Assembly (NCBI GenBank): GCA_039090855.1
Contig: CM077023.1
Coordinates: forward strand, 84,419,127 to 84,483,126
Direction of reading: 5' to 3'
Length of the DNA stretch: 64,000 nucleotides
Origin: Macrothele yani
Lineage: Eukaryota; Arthropoda; Arachnida; Araneae; Macrothelidae
In this document: positions 43,313-54,459 of the stretch, piece by piece
How the letters are laid out: each line of letters starts with the position of its first letter
How positions within the stretch are numbered: position 1 is the first letter of the stretch
Notes under the pieces: model-generated
Told to the model about the DNA's origin: nothing
The model's database searches: none
Seen by the model: the letters and a program-made list of their open reading frames with translations, nothing else
Translations under genes and position numbers: made by a program

Positions 43313-44580
43313 CCGATTTTATATAAGTATAGAATGCTGCTAACCCATTGTTGAAACATTTTCTGACGCGAATATGTACTATCATGAAAAGTATTGAACA
43401 GGTAGTAGTAATTTTGTGCACTTTCCTAACTAGATAAAGCGCTGTTTGCGAGTGCAAAGTGATGCAGATGAACAGATAAGAATTTTATTTTTACCTCTTT
43501 CTGTTTGCAAATTACTTCTTGAAAGGAAATTTACATATTTATTGTAAATTAATGATTTTGTAGTGCTGCTGTTACATTTAAAGTAAGTCCTTCTGAATTT
43601 TATAAGCTCGCTTTACTGATTTAGCAAAAAAAAAAAAAAAAAAAGAGAAAGAAAGACAAAATGTGGGAAGCGAAAAGTAGAGAAAAAGAGAGGGAAAACT
43701 TTCCTTTGGCTTGAACATTATTCGGATTTTAATGCATAGATATTTCGGAATGTGTAGTTACTCTCTCAATTTCTCAAACGGGAGTATCTATGTTTATTGG
43801 TTGGAAATAACCCGAGCAATGGAAGATTCATGAGACATTTCTGTAAAGGAAAAACCTATTGGATTTATGTCTGTTTCATCTCACGAAAGACAGTTTCTTA
43901 AGGTGGATGATTCACTGCGGAGTAGGATACGGGTTTAAACACGGTGATATCTTGTATATTTTTCTCAAAATATTTGCTGATTAATGGGATTCTGTTGGAA
44001 TGTTTGCGTCAGTTTTTGGTTTCAAACGGTAAGAACGAAATGTAAAGAAATTGCACCATGCTTTTGAGATGATGTATGACAAAATTAAATAAATAAATGC
44101 GTGTTAAAGTAATTTCATCACATCTGAAAAATCACCGACACAGCGAGCGATTAATCAGCGAAAAATTCCATTGTTTCAATAGTGCTGGACCTTAGCAGAT
44201 AGCAGGGTGGCAATAAAAGAAAATATCATAAAGTTAACAAAAAGTAAATTGTCTACGAACAGATATTAGATTTTTAGTAATGTCATTATTGTTTGTCTTC
44301 CTAATGATCTTTCTTACCAGAAATTACATTTTTGCAAGAAGTAGAGCATTTAATTATCATTAATTTATTTTTAAATGAAATGTCGATGCCCAAAATTTAA
44401 TTATCAATCCTGTAAGCTCGATTTTCTCATCAAAATTTAATAATGATCCCTTAGGCCAAAACTCCTCGTTTAATCCATGGGTAGGGAAACTGATTCAGTT
44501 CACTGGGTGACAATTAAATTGAACCACTTAGAAGTGCAAGTATTCATCTTTTAAACCATGGAGCGCGCAAAGCGGTGCTA
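43313..44580. other. Unassigned AT-rich DNA
   Basis: No recognised feature except an A-run at 43626-43644. Confidence 0.45.
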
Positions 44581-44866
44581 CACTATTAAAAATTTTGTGG
44601 TAGGTCGCACCAAAAAGTGGTACTACACTATCTGCACCATTTTTTGAGAAATGATACACCATTGTGTGGTGCAAACAAAACCCAACAGCATGGTGCACCC
44701 TTGTACCATAATGTAGGACAACTGTGCATCATAACATGGTAAAAGTTTCACGATATTGTTGGGTTTTGTTTGCACCAACACACAATGGTGTATCTTTTCT
44801 CAGAAAGAGGTGCAGCTAGTGTAGTACCACTTTTTGGTGCCAACTACCACAAAATTTTTAACACTG
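44581..44866. mobile_element. Complete TA-flanked foldback MITE (FB1 family)
   Basis: Arms of ~120 bp. 'taaaaattttgtggtag', 'gcaccaaaaagtggtactac', 'gatacaccattgtgtggtgc' and 'aacaaaacccaaca' recur in reverse complement at 44758-44862. TA is present on both sides (44579-44580, 44867-44868). No coding frame. TA targets suggest mobilisation by a Tc1/mariner transposase. Related copies are at 13115 and 28658. Confidence 0.88.
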
Positions 44867-44868
44867 TA

Positions 44869-45590
44869 TGTTCCCAAGTTTCCAAGAACAAATTTCGCAG
44901 AAATATTGGTCACGTAATCCTTTAAGTGCAGACGCTCCGGTTTGTTTGTGCCTCGCATTAGTTAGCGAATAAACAGATAAAAGCTTGCTGCAACGACTCA
45001 GATGAACAGAAAGTAGTGCACAGTTCTCTTATCATAACAGAAATAAAGTAACCTTGAAGGTGAGCAATAGCATCAGAGTGGTCAAAATGTAACAAGTCAA
45101 TAATCCAACTGGGGTCTACTAGCAAGGAAGAGGGAAACCGTTTCCTTAATGACACAATCACATATTTTTCAGAAACTGAATACGAAATATCCCCTTTATA
45201 TATATATAAAAGTGAAAGTTGTGTATGTTTGTTCGGCATACGTTCCTAAACGGTTTGATGGATTTGCACCAAAATTGGCATACATACTCTTCATCACCCA
45301 GATTAAAATACAGGCAGGACGATTTTTAGAAATTCCACCCTTATGGGGATCAAATGTGTTTTTACGTGGCCCTCTGTAGACTGGGTGCAAGTCAGCTGCT
45401 GCGGTATTCCTCCGCGTGTTATATCAACGGTCGTCAGGTGACGCCTCACTCCTCGCAAGCTTCCGCGGTTCAGGCATATGAGCAAGAGTCCGATTTTTGA
45501 AAACACAACGCACCGCCGAATATATTGTCATAAGTCATTTTTTGTTTATGTCATTCCGGAATAAGTCGCTCTCCCAACTGAGCTACGCGG
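44869..45590. other. Unassigned DNA; possible repeat start at 45196
   Basis: 'tatatatataaaagtgaaag' followed by 'ttgtgtatgtttgttc' (45198-45236) resembles the start of widespread arthropod repeats, some of them Helitron-type, but I cannot confirm a terminus. 'ccaactgagctacgcgg' (45576-45592) is the complement of a tRNA A-box/D-arm; no B-box follows at tRNA distance. Confidence 0.3.
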
Positions 45591-45614
45591 ACGTATGCTC
45601 TCGCTGCTATCTGC

Positions 45615-46060
45615 CTTTATCTCATGTGCGTCCTGCGGTGCAGGCACGTCACACACTTCATGACACGCTCGTCCTTGTTCCTCTGGCTCAGGTCATGTGG
45701 CACCCATTTTCCTTCCTTATGAATCTTTTCCATTGCTCGTAAACAATTGGAAATGGTTTGTTGAGTTACACCCAGTTGTTTAGCTAGTTATTTTTGCGTT
45801 TGAGACGAAATTTCATCCAGCAATGCTTGCAGTTCCTCATGTGCAACCTTCTGCTACGTTCTCGATCGCTAACATCAAAATCACCTGCTTTAAGCAGTCT
45901 AAACCAAAATTCACACGTGCTTTTCGATACAATATTCTCCCTCCAAAACAGAACAAATCGATGCACATGCTTTTGCAGCACTTTTTTCTTGATGAAATTC
46001 GTAACGAATGCAGTGCCCAATAAATGCAGTATCGCTTGCCATCTTTTACCTACCGATGTG
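45615..46060 (-). pseudogene. mariner-like transposase N-terminal half
   Basis: 'KSTCEFWFRLLKAGDFDVSD' (45920-45860) is the mariner HTH region. After a frame slip, 'LAKQLGVTQQTISNCLRAME' and 'KIHKEGKWVPHDLSQRNKDE' (45790-45680) continue, ending in a stop after 'HRRTHMR'. The catalytic half is absent. Confidence 0.83.
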
Positions 46061-46160
46061 CAAGTGCGTTTGACTGTTGGGCAAACTTCTGTGTCGCATT
46101 TTATACTCTGGGCTAGTTACGGTCACATGAAAACAATGCGGGGGAATGTCGGATATGTAA

Positions 46161-46510
46161 ATTAGCGGTACACGTCATACGAAAAACGTTTTAAAACTTA
46201 TTTGTACACCTAATACGTTACATGTTTGAATGAATCTGGATATACGACACGTATAAACATCAAGTTCTATCGGTCTTACTTCCCTAAGAACGATGAGCAA
46301 GCTTATATAGGAAAATCCTCTTACTCACATCCTACACTCAGGACCTTTCAAGCATTCCATGTGAAGCTTACATATCGTTTTGGTTTGGGACTAAAAGAAA
46401 GTAGTTCTCAAGTAAACTGATTATGCTATAATTTTACGTTCATGTACTCATACGGTGTTTATATTTTATTGCACTGCATTTTACAGATAACATATCTGAC
46501 ATGTAACCAT
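46161..46510. other. Unassigned DNA
   Basis: No recognised feature between the mariner fragment and SINE1 copy F. Confidence 0.4.
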
Positions 46511-46516
46511 TTACTG

Positions 46517-46736
46517 GCCGCCCCGGTGGCGCAGTGGTCTAAGCGATGGCTTCTGATCATTCGTCCGAGAAGGGTTCGAATCCCGGTGAGGCATGGATGT
46601 TGTGTTTGTTTACGGCACTGGCTATCTCCCTTCCCTGGAACCAGTGACCCTAAATTAGGGACGGGCGACTGCTTATAGCCCATTGAGTTGCTCACGCTGG
46701 TCGTTAAACCTTCAATATATATATAAAAAAAAACGT
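46517..46736 (+). mobile_element. SINE1 copy F
   Basis: The head has a small deletion after 'tcgtccgagaagg' that removes bases just before the B-box 'ggttcgaatcc'. The tail is 'atatatataaaaaaaaa'. The flanks 'tttactg' occur on both sides (46510-46516, 46736-46742). Confidence 0.88.
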
Positions 46737-46959
46737 TTACTGTAGTAAAAAGCTATGTTCACTTTTATTTGAATTAAAGGTTCTATATTAATTTATATTT
46801 GGTAAGCATGTGAAATGAAATACAAAAAATTGTGTTTAGGTCCATATTTGTTAATTTATCTTGATTTGGATATCGGAATGTAAATGATCTGAATAGATAT
46901 CTTTTGGATTATTAGATATTGTATTGATTCTTATTTCCGACCGATAACAAATGCATGAG
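46737..46959. other. Unassigned DNA
   Basis: AT-rich; no feature recognised. Confidence 0.35.
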
Positions 46960-48235
46960 AATAATTATAGGATGGGGTTCTTGCATCCCGTACTGGTTTC
47001 AAATTTCGGGGATAAGACATGGAAGCTGTTTTCTGTTATCAGTCTTTCTTATCAAGAAATAGATGAACTTACACGCAAAATGCCAGTTTGTTAGGTACAA
47101 TTACCTAGCAGCGTATTGTACTGCCCTTGGCCTGCAGAACAGCCCAAATTCGTCGAGGCATGGATCATACCAGATGCTGGAAGCGTCTTGCAGAAGTTTT
47201 GTGCTGCGCAGAAATGATTGAGTCGCGTCGTTGGTGCAAATTTGACGGCTGCGCAATCTCGCAGCGCAGCCTGTTCCTTCTCATATCACATGTACTCCAT
47301 GGGGTTTGAATACAAAGACTGTTCATGTAAATGAATCAATGAAAACTCGTCGGTGTTCTCCTGGAACAATTCGGGGAAGATACGAGTCTTGTGAGCGGGT
47401 GCGTTATTGTACTAGAAGTGTCCATCTGCTTGAAGATAAACTTTAGTCATGAAGGGATGAATTTGATGGCCAACGATGTTTAGATTTGACGTGCCGTCCA
47501 GCTGTCCTTCGGGGAGTATCAGGAAGTCTAATGCATGCCAAGGAAGACATCCCTCAGATTAGCATGCTACCATGCACCACATGCCGGTACTATTGATACC
47601 TAGCAGGATAGCTCCATGAACTTACTTTGCTTTACCAAATTTGGATCCTGCCATCCTTATGATCTAGAAGGAACCTTGATTCTTTCGTCCAGGCGACTTT
47701 TTTCCAGTCTTTAACGGTCCAGTGTCGATACTCTGGAGGTAAGTTTCCTTGTTTTGCATTGTCCATCGGAGGCACGCTTTCTTGTTTTGAATTGATCACA
47801 TTGTCAGCTATTGTGGCTCATTCGTGACATGGCCCGGTATAGGTGGTGCGTTAGGAGATGCCCGCCAATGTTGAATTACAGAATGATTTACCTGTCTGTG
47901 GGCGGCCTCTCCTTGTTTGTTTCCACGATGCTCGCTTATCTCCATTGAACGTTCTGGTTCACCAGTTGTTTTGCTCCACCGGATTCATGGGTATTTTTTC
48001 GTGTTCCTTGCTACGGTTGCGCGTGAAAAACTCCGGAGCACGGCTGTTTCGGAGAAGTTTGAAACAAAACATCTGACGCCAATTACTATGCCAAACCCAA
48101 AGTTGCTAGACCACTGATTTCGTCCATTAGAACCCTGAAATGAAAGCTAACTGATGCTCAACGAGCTGGTCTGCAGTATTTATACCGCACACTGCGCTCA
48201 GATGATGCCATACGTGTTGGACGAAGGCAAGTGCA
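46960..48235 (-). pseudogene. Decayed Tc1-like element
   Basis: The 3' coding end ('...tcgtcgaggcatggatcata', about 47150, encoding a decayed 'SMPRR') and the 5' leader ('gcagtgtgcggtataaatac', about 48195-48176 on the minus strand) mark a full-length but badly damaged copy. The central part keeps the Tc1 order: first catalytic segment near 47690-47660, 'N-N/A-P' region near 47400. No frame exceeds ~75 codons. Same family as 54460-55480. Confidence 0.65.
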
Positions 48236-49215
48236 GCTTATGAAGTAGCATATCAGTGTGAATACAAATATAGATGGATCGATAGAGAGACAATGTCTCT
48301 AAAAGAAAGATGTAAAAGTGAATATTTCTCACATACTGTATTTTAATCGATCGGGAAGAACAAACGGGCAGAAAAATGGCTGACACGCGTTTAAAAGAAA
48401 AATCATTTGTCGATTGGTGACTGATCCAGCAGGCATGAAGTGGTTGAGAAACGTGATAAGGGAGACACTACGGAAAACGTTTGGTCAGATGTACCAGAAG
48501 CCAGAAACACGGAATCGAAATCCTGCTCGTGTGTGTCTGTTGTCGACAAAGACATTGGAGGAAAATAGACTGGCAAACGTACTGCTAGAGGTCCTGAAAC
48601 GACGGAGACCAATTGAACGCTCAGCGCCATCTACGAGCGGGGTGGAGCTGGCAATGAACAAGTGCCTATTGGAAAGCAAGAATGTTTGATTCAGTTCATA
48701 ATGTACTGCACAAATTACGTAGAAAAAGTGTTCGGGTACGACCCGAGAACTTTCCAGATCAAACTGTAATTAGTAAGTGCTCATACACGAGAAAAAACAA
48801 ACAAGACTAGTAAGTAAGAAAGTACGAGGCTATTTCGCGGCAGGCCATATACACAGGGTAAAGAAATAAAAAACAGAAAGAAAACTACTAAACAGGAAAA
48901 TTTCACATTACATACACTTAAATCTTAAAGACATATCAAAATCTTAACGATTTAGAACTCAAATACTCGAGCAAACACGTCAACACACTAGTTACTCCAC
49001 ACAATGGCGGCCTTCGATGTATGCCGGAAGTAGCATGCTTTTTGCCAGTCTGTTCTTCCCCAATGTACTTGGTTTTCGATCAAAAATAAGAACCAGATAA
49101 AATATTCCTGTCTTTCAAAGTAGCGAATGAATATCTTTAACGATGTTAGTAGTCGAATTGGGTATTTTGATGTTCGTATCTTTACTCCCAGACAAGATAC
49201 CGATATGAAACAAAA
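48236..49215. other. Unassigned DNA
   Basis: A 91-codon frame at 48414-48689 (+) has no recognisable domain. No terminal repeats or RNA genes seen. Confidence 0.4.
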
Positions 49216-49219
49216 GAAC

Positions 49220-49500
49220 AAAATGTAGCTCAGAACGTGTAATTTATTCGTGTTCTTTATTTCTCACGTAGTCTCTTCGTTCGACAAAACGCTGCCATCG
49301 ACGTACAATTTTTTTGTACTCGTTTCTGCGTAATTCTTCGTCCTGTTCTCGAAACCATTTTCTCGTACCAGCTTGAGCTTCTTCATCATATGAGAAATGA
49401 AATCTTTGAGATGTTTGATGAGTGCAACCAGAAGTCAGACGGTGCCAAATCTGGGTTATAGGGAGGGTGTGGAACAACTTCATGTTGGATGCTTTCTATC
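49220..49500 (-). pseudogene. mariner-like transposase C-terminal fragment
   Basis: 'FSYDEEAQAGTRKWFREQDE' and 'IVRRWQRFVERRDYVRNK' (49410-49245) match the end of mariner transposases (DEE..., then W-x2-C/F-V-E...DYV). The catalytic core is missing. The stop at 49242-49244 ends the frame. Confidence 0.75.
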
Positions 49501-49531
49501 GCCGCTGAAGTGGTAGCTCGCATTCAGCTCT

Positions 49532-49756
49532 TTTTTTTTTTTTTTTATAATTGGAGGTTTAACGACCACCGTGAGCAACTCAATGGGCTATAAGCAGTCG
49601 CCCGTCCCTAATTTAGGGTCACTGGTTCCAGGGAAGGGAGAGACCCAGTGCCGTAAGACAAACACAGCATCCATGCCTCACCGGGATTCGAACCCGGACC
49701 CCGTTCGGACGAATGATCAGAGGCCATCGCTTAGACCAATGCGCCACCGGGGCGGC
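49532..49756 (-). mobile_element. SINE1 copy G
   Basis: Target duplication 'cattcagctc'/'catttagctc' (49522-49531, 49757-49766). Ends in 'accggggcggc', intact A and B boxes. It lies 130 bp from copy H in the opposite orientation. Confidence 0.92.
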
Positions 49757-49885
49757 CATTTAGCTCTCGTCATCCGTGACAAAAATCATAACCTCCGCTT
49801 CCATAGCGAGTGAGAAATCAAGTCTCCAGTGTTGCTTTCTTCATTTCGGGCGTAAGGTTACACGGCACGAGGACAGTAGCAAGCT

Positions 49886-50116
49886 GCCGCCCCGGTGGCG
49901 CAGTGGTCTAAGGCGTTGGCCTCTGATCATTCGTCCGAAAGGGGTCCGGGTTCGAACCCCGGTGAGGCATGGATGTTTTGTTTGTCTTACGGCACTGGCT
50001 CTCTCCCTTCCCTGGAACTAGTGACCCTAAATTAGGGAATTAGGGACGGGCGACTGCTTATAGCCCGTTGAGTTGCTCACAGTGGTCGTTAAAACTCCAA
50101 TAAAAAAAAAAAAAAA
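49886..50116 (+). mobile_element. SINE1 copy H
   Basis: Target duplication 'cagtagcaagct' (49874-49885 and 50117-50128). It carries the 'aaggcgttgg' subtype head and a unique 9-bp local duplication 'attagggaattaggga' (about 50031-50046). Confidence 0.93.
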
Positions 50117-50128
50117 CAGTAGCAAGCT

Positions 50129-50914
50129 TTTCTTATCTGGGAGAGCGAGACTTGAAAATTACGCCCCTTCGCGTTCTATTCAAATAATACGTGGTTTTTA
50201 ATTTCTCACACACCGCCGTTATGGGAAAGTATTATGATCGTTAAAAAATCACACTTCACGTTTTTGACATAATTTTATTAAAAATGTAAAAATTAGGTAA
50301 ACACCAAGTAAAGCGCAAACGTTATGCGAACGCCAATAACATAACACTCCACAGAAATGCAGAACGAAAAACAAACGAGCGCAGAGCGAATGAGTATCGG
50401 ATAATGAACGTAACAATAGGTAGAAGCTTTAGGGTTAGGGCTTGAAAAAATTCCGTTCACGGTTAAACGCTTAGAAAACTTTCTGCGACAGAACACAAAT
50501 GATTAATTAGCTCTTCATCTTAACGAGTTCTTTGGATAGGCCATAAAGGTTAGTTAGATCAGCATATTGTTTTCTATGCCTCCATTCACTGTTTTGGAAA
50601 ATTCCCTTCATGGATATGAGCATGAGATGTTCATACCTCATAGTGTATGTTACTGTCTAACCTGGTTAATTGCATGTAATACTGTATGAGACTAACTACA
50701 GTCCTTAAAATGAAATTACTGAAGGGAGTAACTTTTCTTTTTTTAGTTACAACTATTTTTTACATACTGAGAGTATGAATTTACGCACCTGGAATGACCA
50801 TTCTGGGAAGGCAACCGTCCTCCCTGCACCTCCCGGTAGCTACGGCCCTGCACGGCACCCTTGAAGAACACGGTTTCTTGTGAGCCAGATCCGCAATAAT
50901 CTTATCGACTCTAG
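50129..50914. other. Unassigned DNA
   Basis: No recognised feature. Confidence 0.4.
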
Positions 50915-50926
50915 TAATACCAATGT

Positions 50927-51134
50927 GCCGCCCCGGTGGCGCAGTGGTCTAAGGCGCCGGCCTCTGATCATTCGTCCGTAAGGGGTCCGATTTCGAATCC
51001 CGGTCAGGCATGGATGTTGTGTTTGTCTTACGGCACTGGCTCTCTCCCTTCCCTGGAACCAGTGACCCTAAATTAGGGACGGGCGACTGCTTATAGCCCA
51101 TTGAGTTGCTCACGGTGGTCGTTAAACCTCCAAT

Positions 51135-51171
<37 letters not shown>
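50927..51171 (+). mobile_element. SINE1 copy I
   Basis: Target duplication 'taataccaatgt' (50915-50926 and 51172-51183). ~32-nt A-tail followed by 'tata', the longest tail here, suggesting a young insertion. Subtype 'aaggcgccgg'. Confidence 0.94.
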
Positions 51172-51183
51172 TAATACCAATGT

Positions 51184-51480
51184 TTAACTTTTCCCGTATT
51201 GCGCTCTGATTAATTCCTCGATTTTCTTAAGTTTCTTGGCTTTTTGGCTGTTGCAATATTGAGTTACAGTGGTTGGCCTTCCAAACCGTTTATGGTCTTT
51301 CAGGTCCAAATATCCCCCGCTATCCCTTGATTTCTTCATCCAAGGATGAACATTTATAGTATCTTCACCATATAAAAACACTATGCTGAATTCCGATGGG
51401 AGTTTCAATTTCATACATCGAGAGCTACGTATCTGGTCTTTGTTACATGCACTTCGACACTTTTAGAAACGAGTAATCAT
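51184..51480 (-). pseudogene. mariner-like transposase N-terminal fragment
   Basis: 'FLYGEDTINVHPWMKKSRDS' and 'GYLDLKDHKRFGRPTTVTQY' (51385-51255) match the first HTH-to-linker part of one mariner group ('YGEDT.DV...W...S.DS.GNLDL.D..RSGRP'). The frame ends next to SINE1 copy I and does not obviously continue beyond it. Confidence 0.75.
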
Positions 51481-51592
51481 TTTAACCAAAATACAACACA
51501 AACCGCTGTTTCCCGCAAAGGTGCCTCACACTGTAAAAAATAAGTGGTGTGAATTCACGGAAAATTTCTGAAAATAACATGCAGCAAAGTTG

Positions 51593-51700
51593 TAGGTAGG
51601 TGTCCGTGTTTTTCAGAATTCTTTTTTTTTAAAGTGCCCGTTATACCATAGGTAGGTGTCAGTGTTTTTCAGAAATTTTGTTTTTAAAAGTGCCTGTTTA
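51593..51700. repeat. ~57-bp tandem duplication
   Basis: 'taggtaggtgtc.gtgtttt' and 'aaagtgcc.gtt' occur at 51594 and 51651, separated by similar T-rich spacers. Confidence 0.75.
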
Positions 51701-52229
51701 ACCCGTACTTTCACAGATTTTACGTAGTCAGAAATTCCGTTTATTTCAGAAAAGTCCGTTTCAGGTTTTTCCGTATTTAAACTGAAATTTCGCAAAACAC
51801 AAAGTACCTGCACATTTCAGCCTTTACAGTAGATAGTCCTTCCGCGCAGCAGTCAGGATCGAGCCTCCGTCGTTTGGGTTGGTTCAATAGATAACGCGCG
51901 TGCCTTGAAGCACTCAGTCAGAAACACACGGAGTTTTAACTCACGTTCATCGTAAAACAAATTGCGCGACGATGAAAATTTTTTTTATTATTAATGGGAG
52001 GGATTTAGTCATTTTATTTTCTGTTGGAGCCAATTTTCCGAATAGGTTTGTTATATTTTTTTTTTATTTTTTTCTGTGGGAAGAGTTTTCACATATTAAA
52101 CATTTTTCAACGTGATTTTTCGAAGCAATAAAATGCTTTGCAACTTGATATTTATTAACTGACAATGACCTTCAATGATCTTTAAAAAAAACTGAAATGT
52201 ACTTTTTTATAGTATTGTTTCACAAAACT
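51701..52229. other. Unassigned AT-rich DNA
   Basis: No recognised feature. Confidence 0.4.
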
Positions 52230-52575
52230 GTTCGTCGACGTCCAAAGTCATGGCTACTGTCTTCTGGGACAAACACGATATCCTTCTGGTTGAGTACTTG
52301 TCAAAAAATGAAACAATAAATGCGAAGACCTATGTGAAGACACTGAGAAAAATTGCGTAGCGTATCCGAACCAAACGGCCAACATTGAAAATTAATCAAA
52401 TGTTGCATGATAACGCTCTCCCGCATATTGTTAAACCAGTGCAAGCAGAAATCGCAAAACAGAGGTGGGCCGTTCTTCCGTACCCTGCTTACAATCCGGG
52501 ATTGGCACCTTCGAAATTACTTCTACCGCTCCGATACATTGGTGATGTTCCATACCTACTAAACAGATTTGAATA
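52230..52575 (+). pseudogene. mariner-like transposase catalytic fragment
   Basis: 'MATVFWDKHDILLVEYLSKN' (52250-52309) then 'KTYVKTLRKIA', a stop, and 'INQMLHDNALPHIVKPVQA' (52388-52445), which holds the second catalytic Asp. 'LPYPAYNPGLAPS' is the third segment, in which the final Asp of the mariner 'PYSPDLAPSD' is lost. It ends at 52576. The N-terminus is absent. Confidence 0.83.
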
Positions 52576-53050
52576 ATTCTTTCACCGTTGGGAAGCTTAT
52601 TTCTTTCCGGTGGACATAGGCTATTTCGTTTATTATTTATTATTATTTTTGGCTGTTCTACCGAATCAGATCACTTTTAAGTAGTTCCTGATTTCTCTTG
52701 TATTGTTCCACTTTGTTTACATACAACCTGATCACATCCAACGTGAAAAAAATTAGTTCATGATAATATATTCAGGTTTTTTTTTTTTACTAATCTCGAA
52801 AACTCCTTATCAATATTAGTAAAAAAATATGTTTTCGAGAATAGTTGAAAGTGTTATTTCACCGTTGGGAAAGCTTACTTCTTTCCGGTGGACGTAGGCT
52901 ATTTCGTTTATGTTTTATTATTTTTGGCTGTACTACCAAATCAGAACGTTTTCAAGTAGTTCCCGATTTCCCGTGTATCGTTCCGCTTTGTTTACATGCA
53001 ACCTGATCACACCCAGCGTGAAAGAAGGTATTTCACAATAATATACGGAA
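52568..53050. repeat. ~200-bp direct duplication in the mariner 3' flank
   Basis: 52570-52770 and 52853-53050 share 'tttcaccgttggg', 'ttctttccggtggac', 'taggctatttcgttta' and 'caacctgatcaca'. Spacing is ~283 bp. It begins exactly where the transposase frame ends, so it probably duplicates the element's 3' non-coding end. Confidence 0.75.
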
Positions 53051-53299
53051 TTTATATTAAAATAATAATGTCTTCTGAGATTTTGCTTGGGAGCTCTCCA
53101 ATTGGATTCAATAGTTTGAGTATGAGCTACACAGTCACGATCTATAAAATCCCATTGGTATAATTTATAAAATTCAAATAAATACTATCAGCAACTTATT
53201 TGCTGATATATGACGTTTTCCTACAATTCTGAACAGGTAGTCTAAATTATTTATGTACATAATTTGTGGTGTAAAATTTGAAAAAGAAAAAATCAGTTG

Positions 53300-53502
53300 G
53301 ATGGATTGGATTGTGTTTAACGACCACCGTGAGCAACTCAGTGGGGTAAAAGCAGTCGCCCGTTTTTAATTTAGGGCCGCTGGTTCCAGGGAAGGGAGAG
53401 GGCCAGTGCCGTAAGGCAAACAACATCCATGCCTCACGGAATTCGAACCCGGACCCATCTCGGACAAATGGTCATAAGCAATCGCTTAGACCACCGGGGC
53501 GA
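53300..53502 (-). mobile_element. SINE1 copy J (old, diverged)
   Basis: The T-tail is lost and the A-box region shortened ('gcttagaccaccggggcgac'). Flanks 'aaaaatcagttg' and 'aaaaccagttg' look like a diverged target duplication. Body motifs 'aacgaccaccgtgagcaact' and 'attcgaaccc' are clear. Confidence 0.85.
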
Positions 53503-53514
53503 CAAAACCAGTTG

Positions 53515-54459
53515 CGTACGAGCTCTTTAATCATAAGATCGAGCTCAGAAGATCGTCTGGTAAAAGCAGATTCGAGGCTTACTGGGATTTGACCTCTGAA
53601 TTCAATGAGAGGGTCTCCTAATATTTTAAAAACTGCTTTGTAACGTTTCCCTTTGCAAGAGCTGTAATAAGCTTGAATTAATAGAAAATATATACAAAAA
53701 TCATGAAAATCGGTTTTCCTTTTTTCCTTTCTTTCTACTTTCGAGATGGATGTTTACTTGTGGGTACGGACAATTGAAGCGTGTTCCGCGAAGCTTACAA
53801 AATGGCTCCCCCATTGGTGGTTCATTAGAAGCAAAGCGCTGTCTCCTGAACGATTTCCCGCGCAATAATGATGACAAACGGGATCAGCTAAATGGAATCG
53901 TAATTGCTCTGTTCTTAATTAGGTGACTCGCAGTTCCACCAACCATCTCAGCTATCGCTTTTCGTCCCCCGCATCCACCCCCTTACGCAAGATTTGGAAT
54001 TCCTCCGTGGCAGCTTAGCCTTCCGAAGTGCTTCACGTTTTTAAGCGAAAGCGACCTCGTGCTTTTCTCTAAATGTTCCGCAGTTTCTGATTATTTCTCA
54101 AGGGGTAAATCAGTTGTGTCTTGTGTTGCTATTTTCGACCGGCGTTTTTTCGTCTTTCTCATTCTCATTCATTTGCTCTTCACAATTATTCATCGTTCAG
54201 AATTTCGATCGGATCTTCGTTTTCGCACAACACTGCTAATTCAACTACCGTTTTTGTAAGAAAGGATAAGGAAGAACAGAAGGTCGTATATAAACGTCTT
54301 AAAAATCAACTGTCCACACGTCACCAGAACGTTGGACGCCTGAATCCGCAAATATAACTGATATTCTACTCAGAACTTCAAGTTGACAGAATATGATTTC
54401 TTGCAAAAAATATAGGCTACAAACGAAATCTCAAAATTTGTATACCGAATTCATCTGGT
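53515..54459. other. Unassigned DNA
   Basis: No recognised domain or repeat. Confidence 0.4.

Noticed and set aside
45196..45500. Helitron
   Set aside because: The start resembles some Helitron-type repeats, but no TC/CTRR ends with a 3' hairpin and no Rep/helicase motif could be shown.
45560..45595. Possible tRNA (complement of 'gtagctcagttgggagagcg')
   Set aside because: A D-arm/A-box stretch is clear on the minus strand, but no B-box occurs at tRNA distance. At most a tRNA fragment or SINE relic.
48414..48689. 91-codon frame on the plus strand
   Set aside because: No recognisable domain, no family resemblance, and composition like its surroundings; not supported as a gene.
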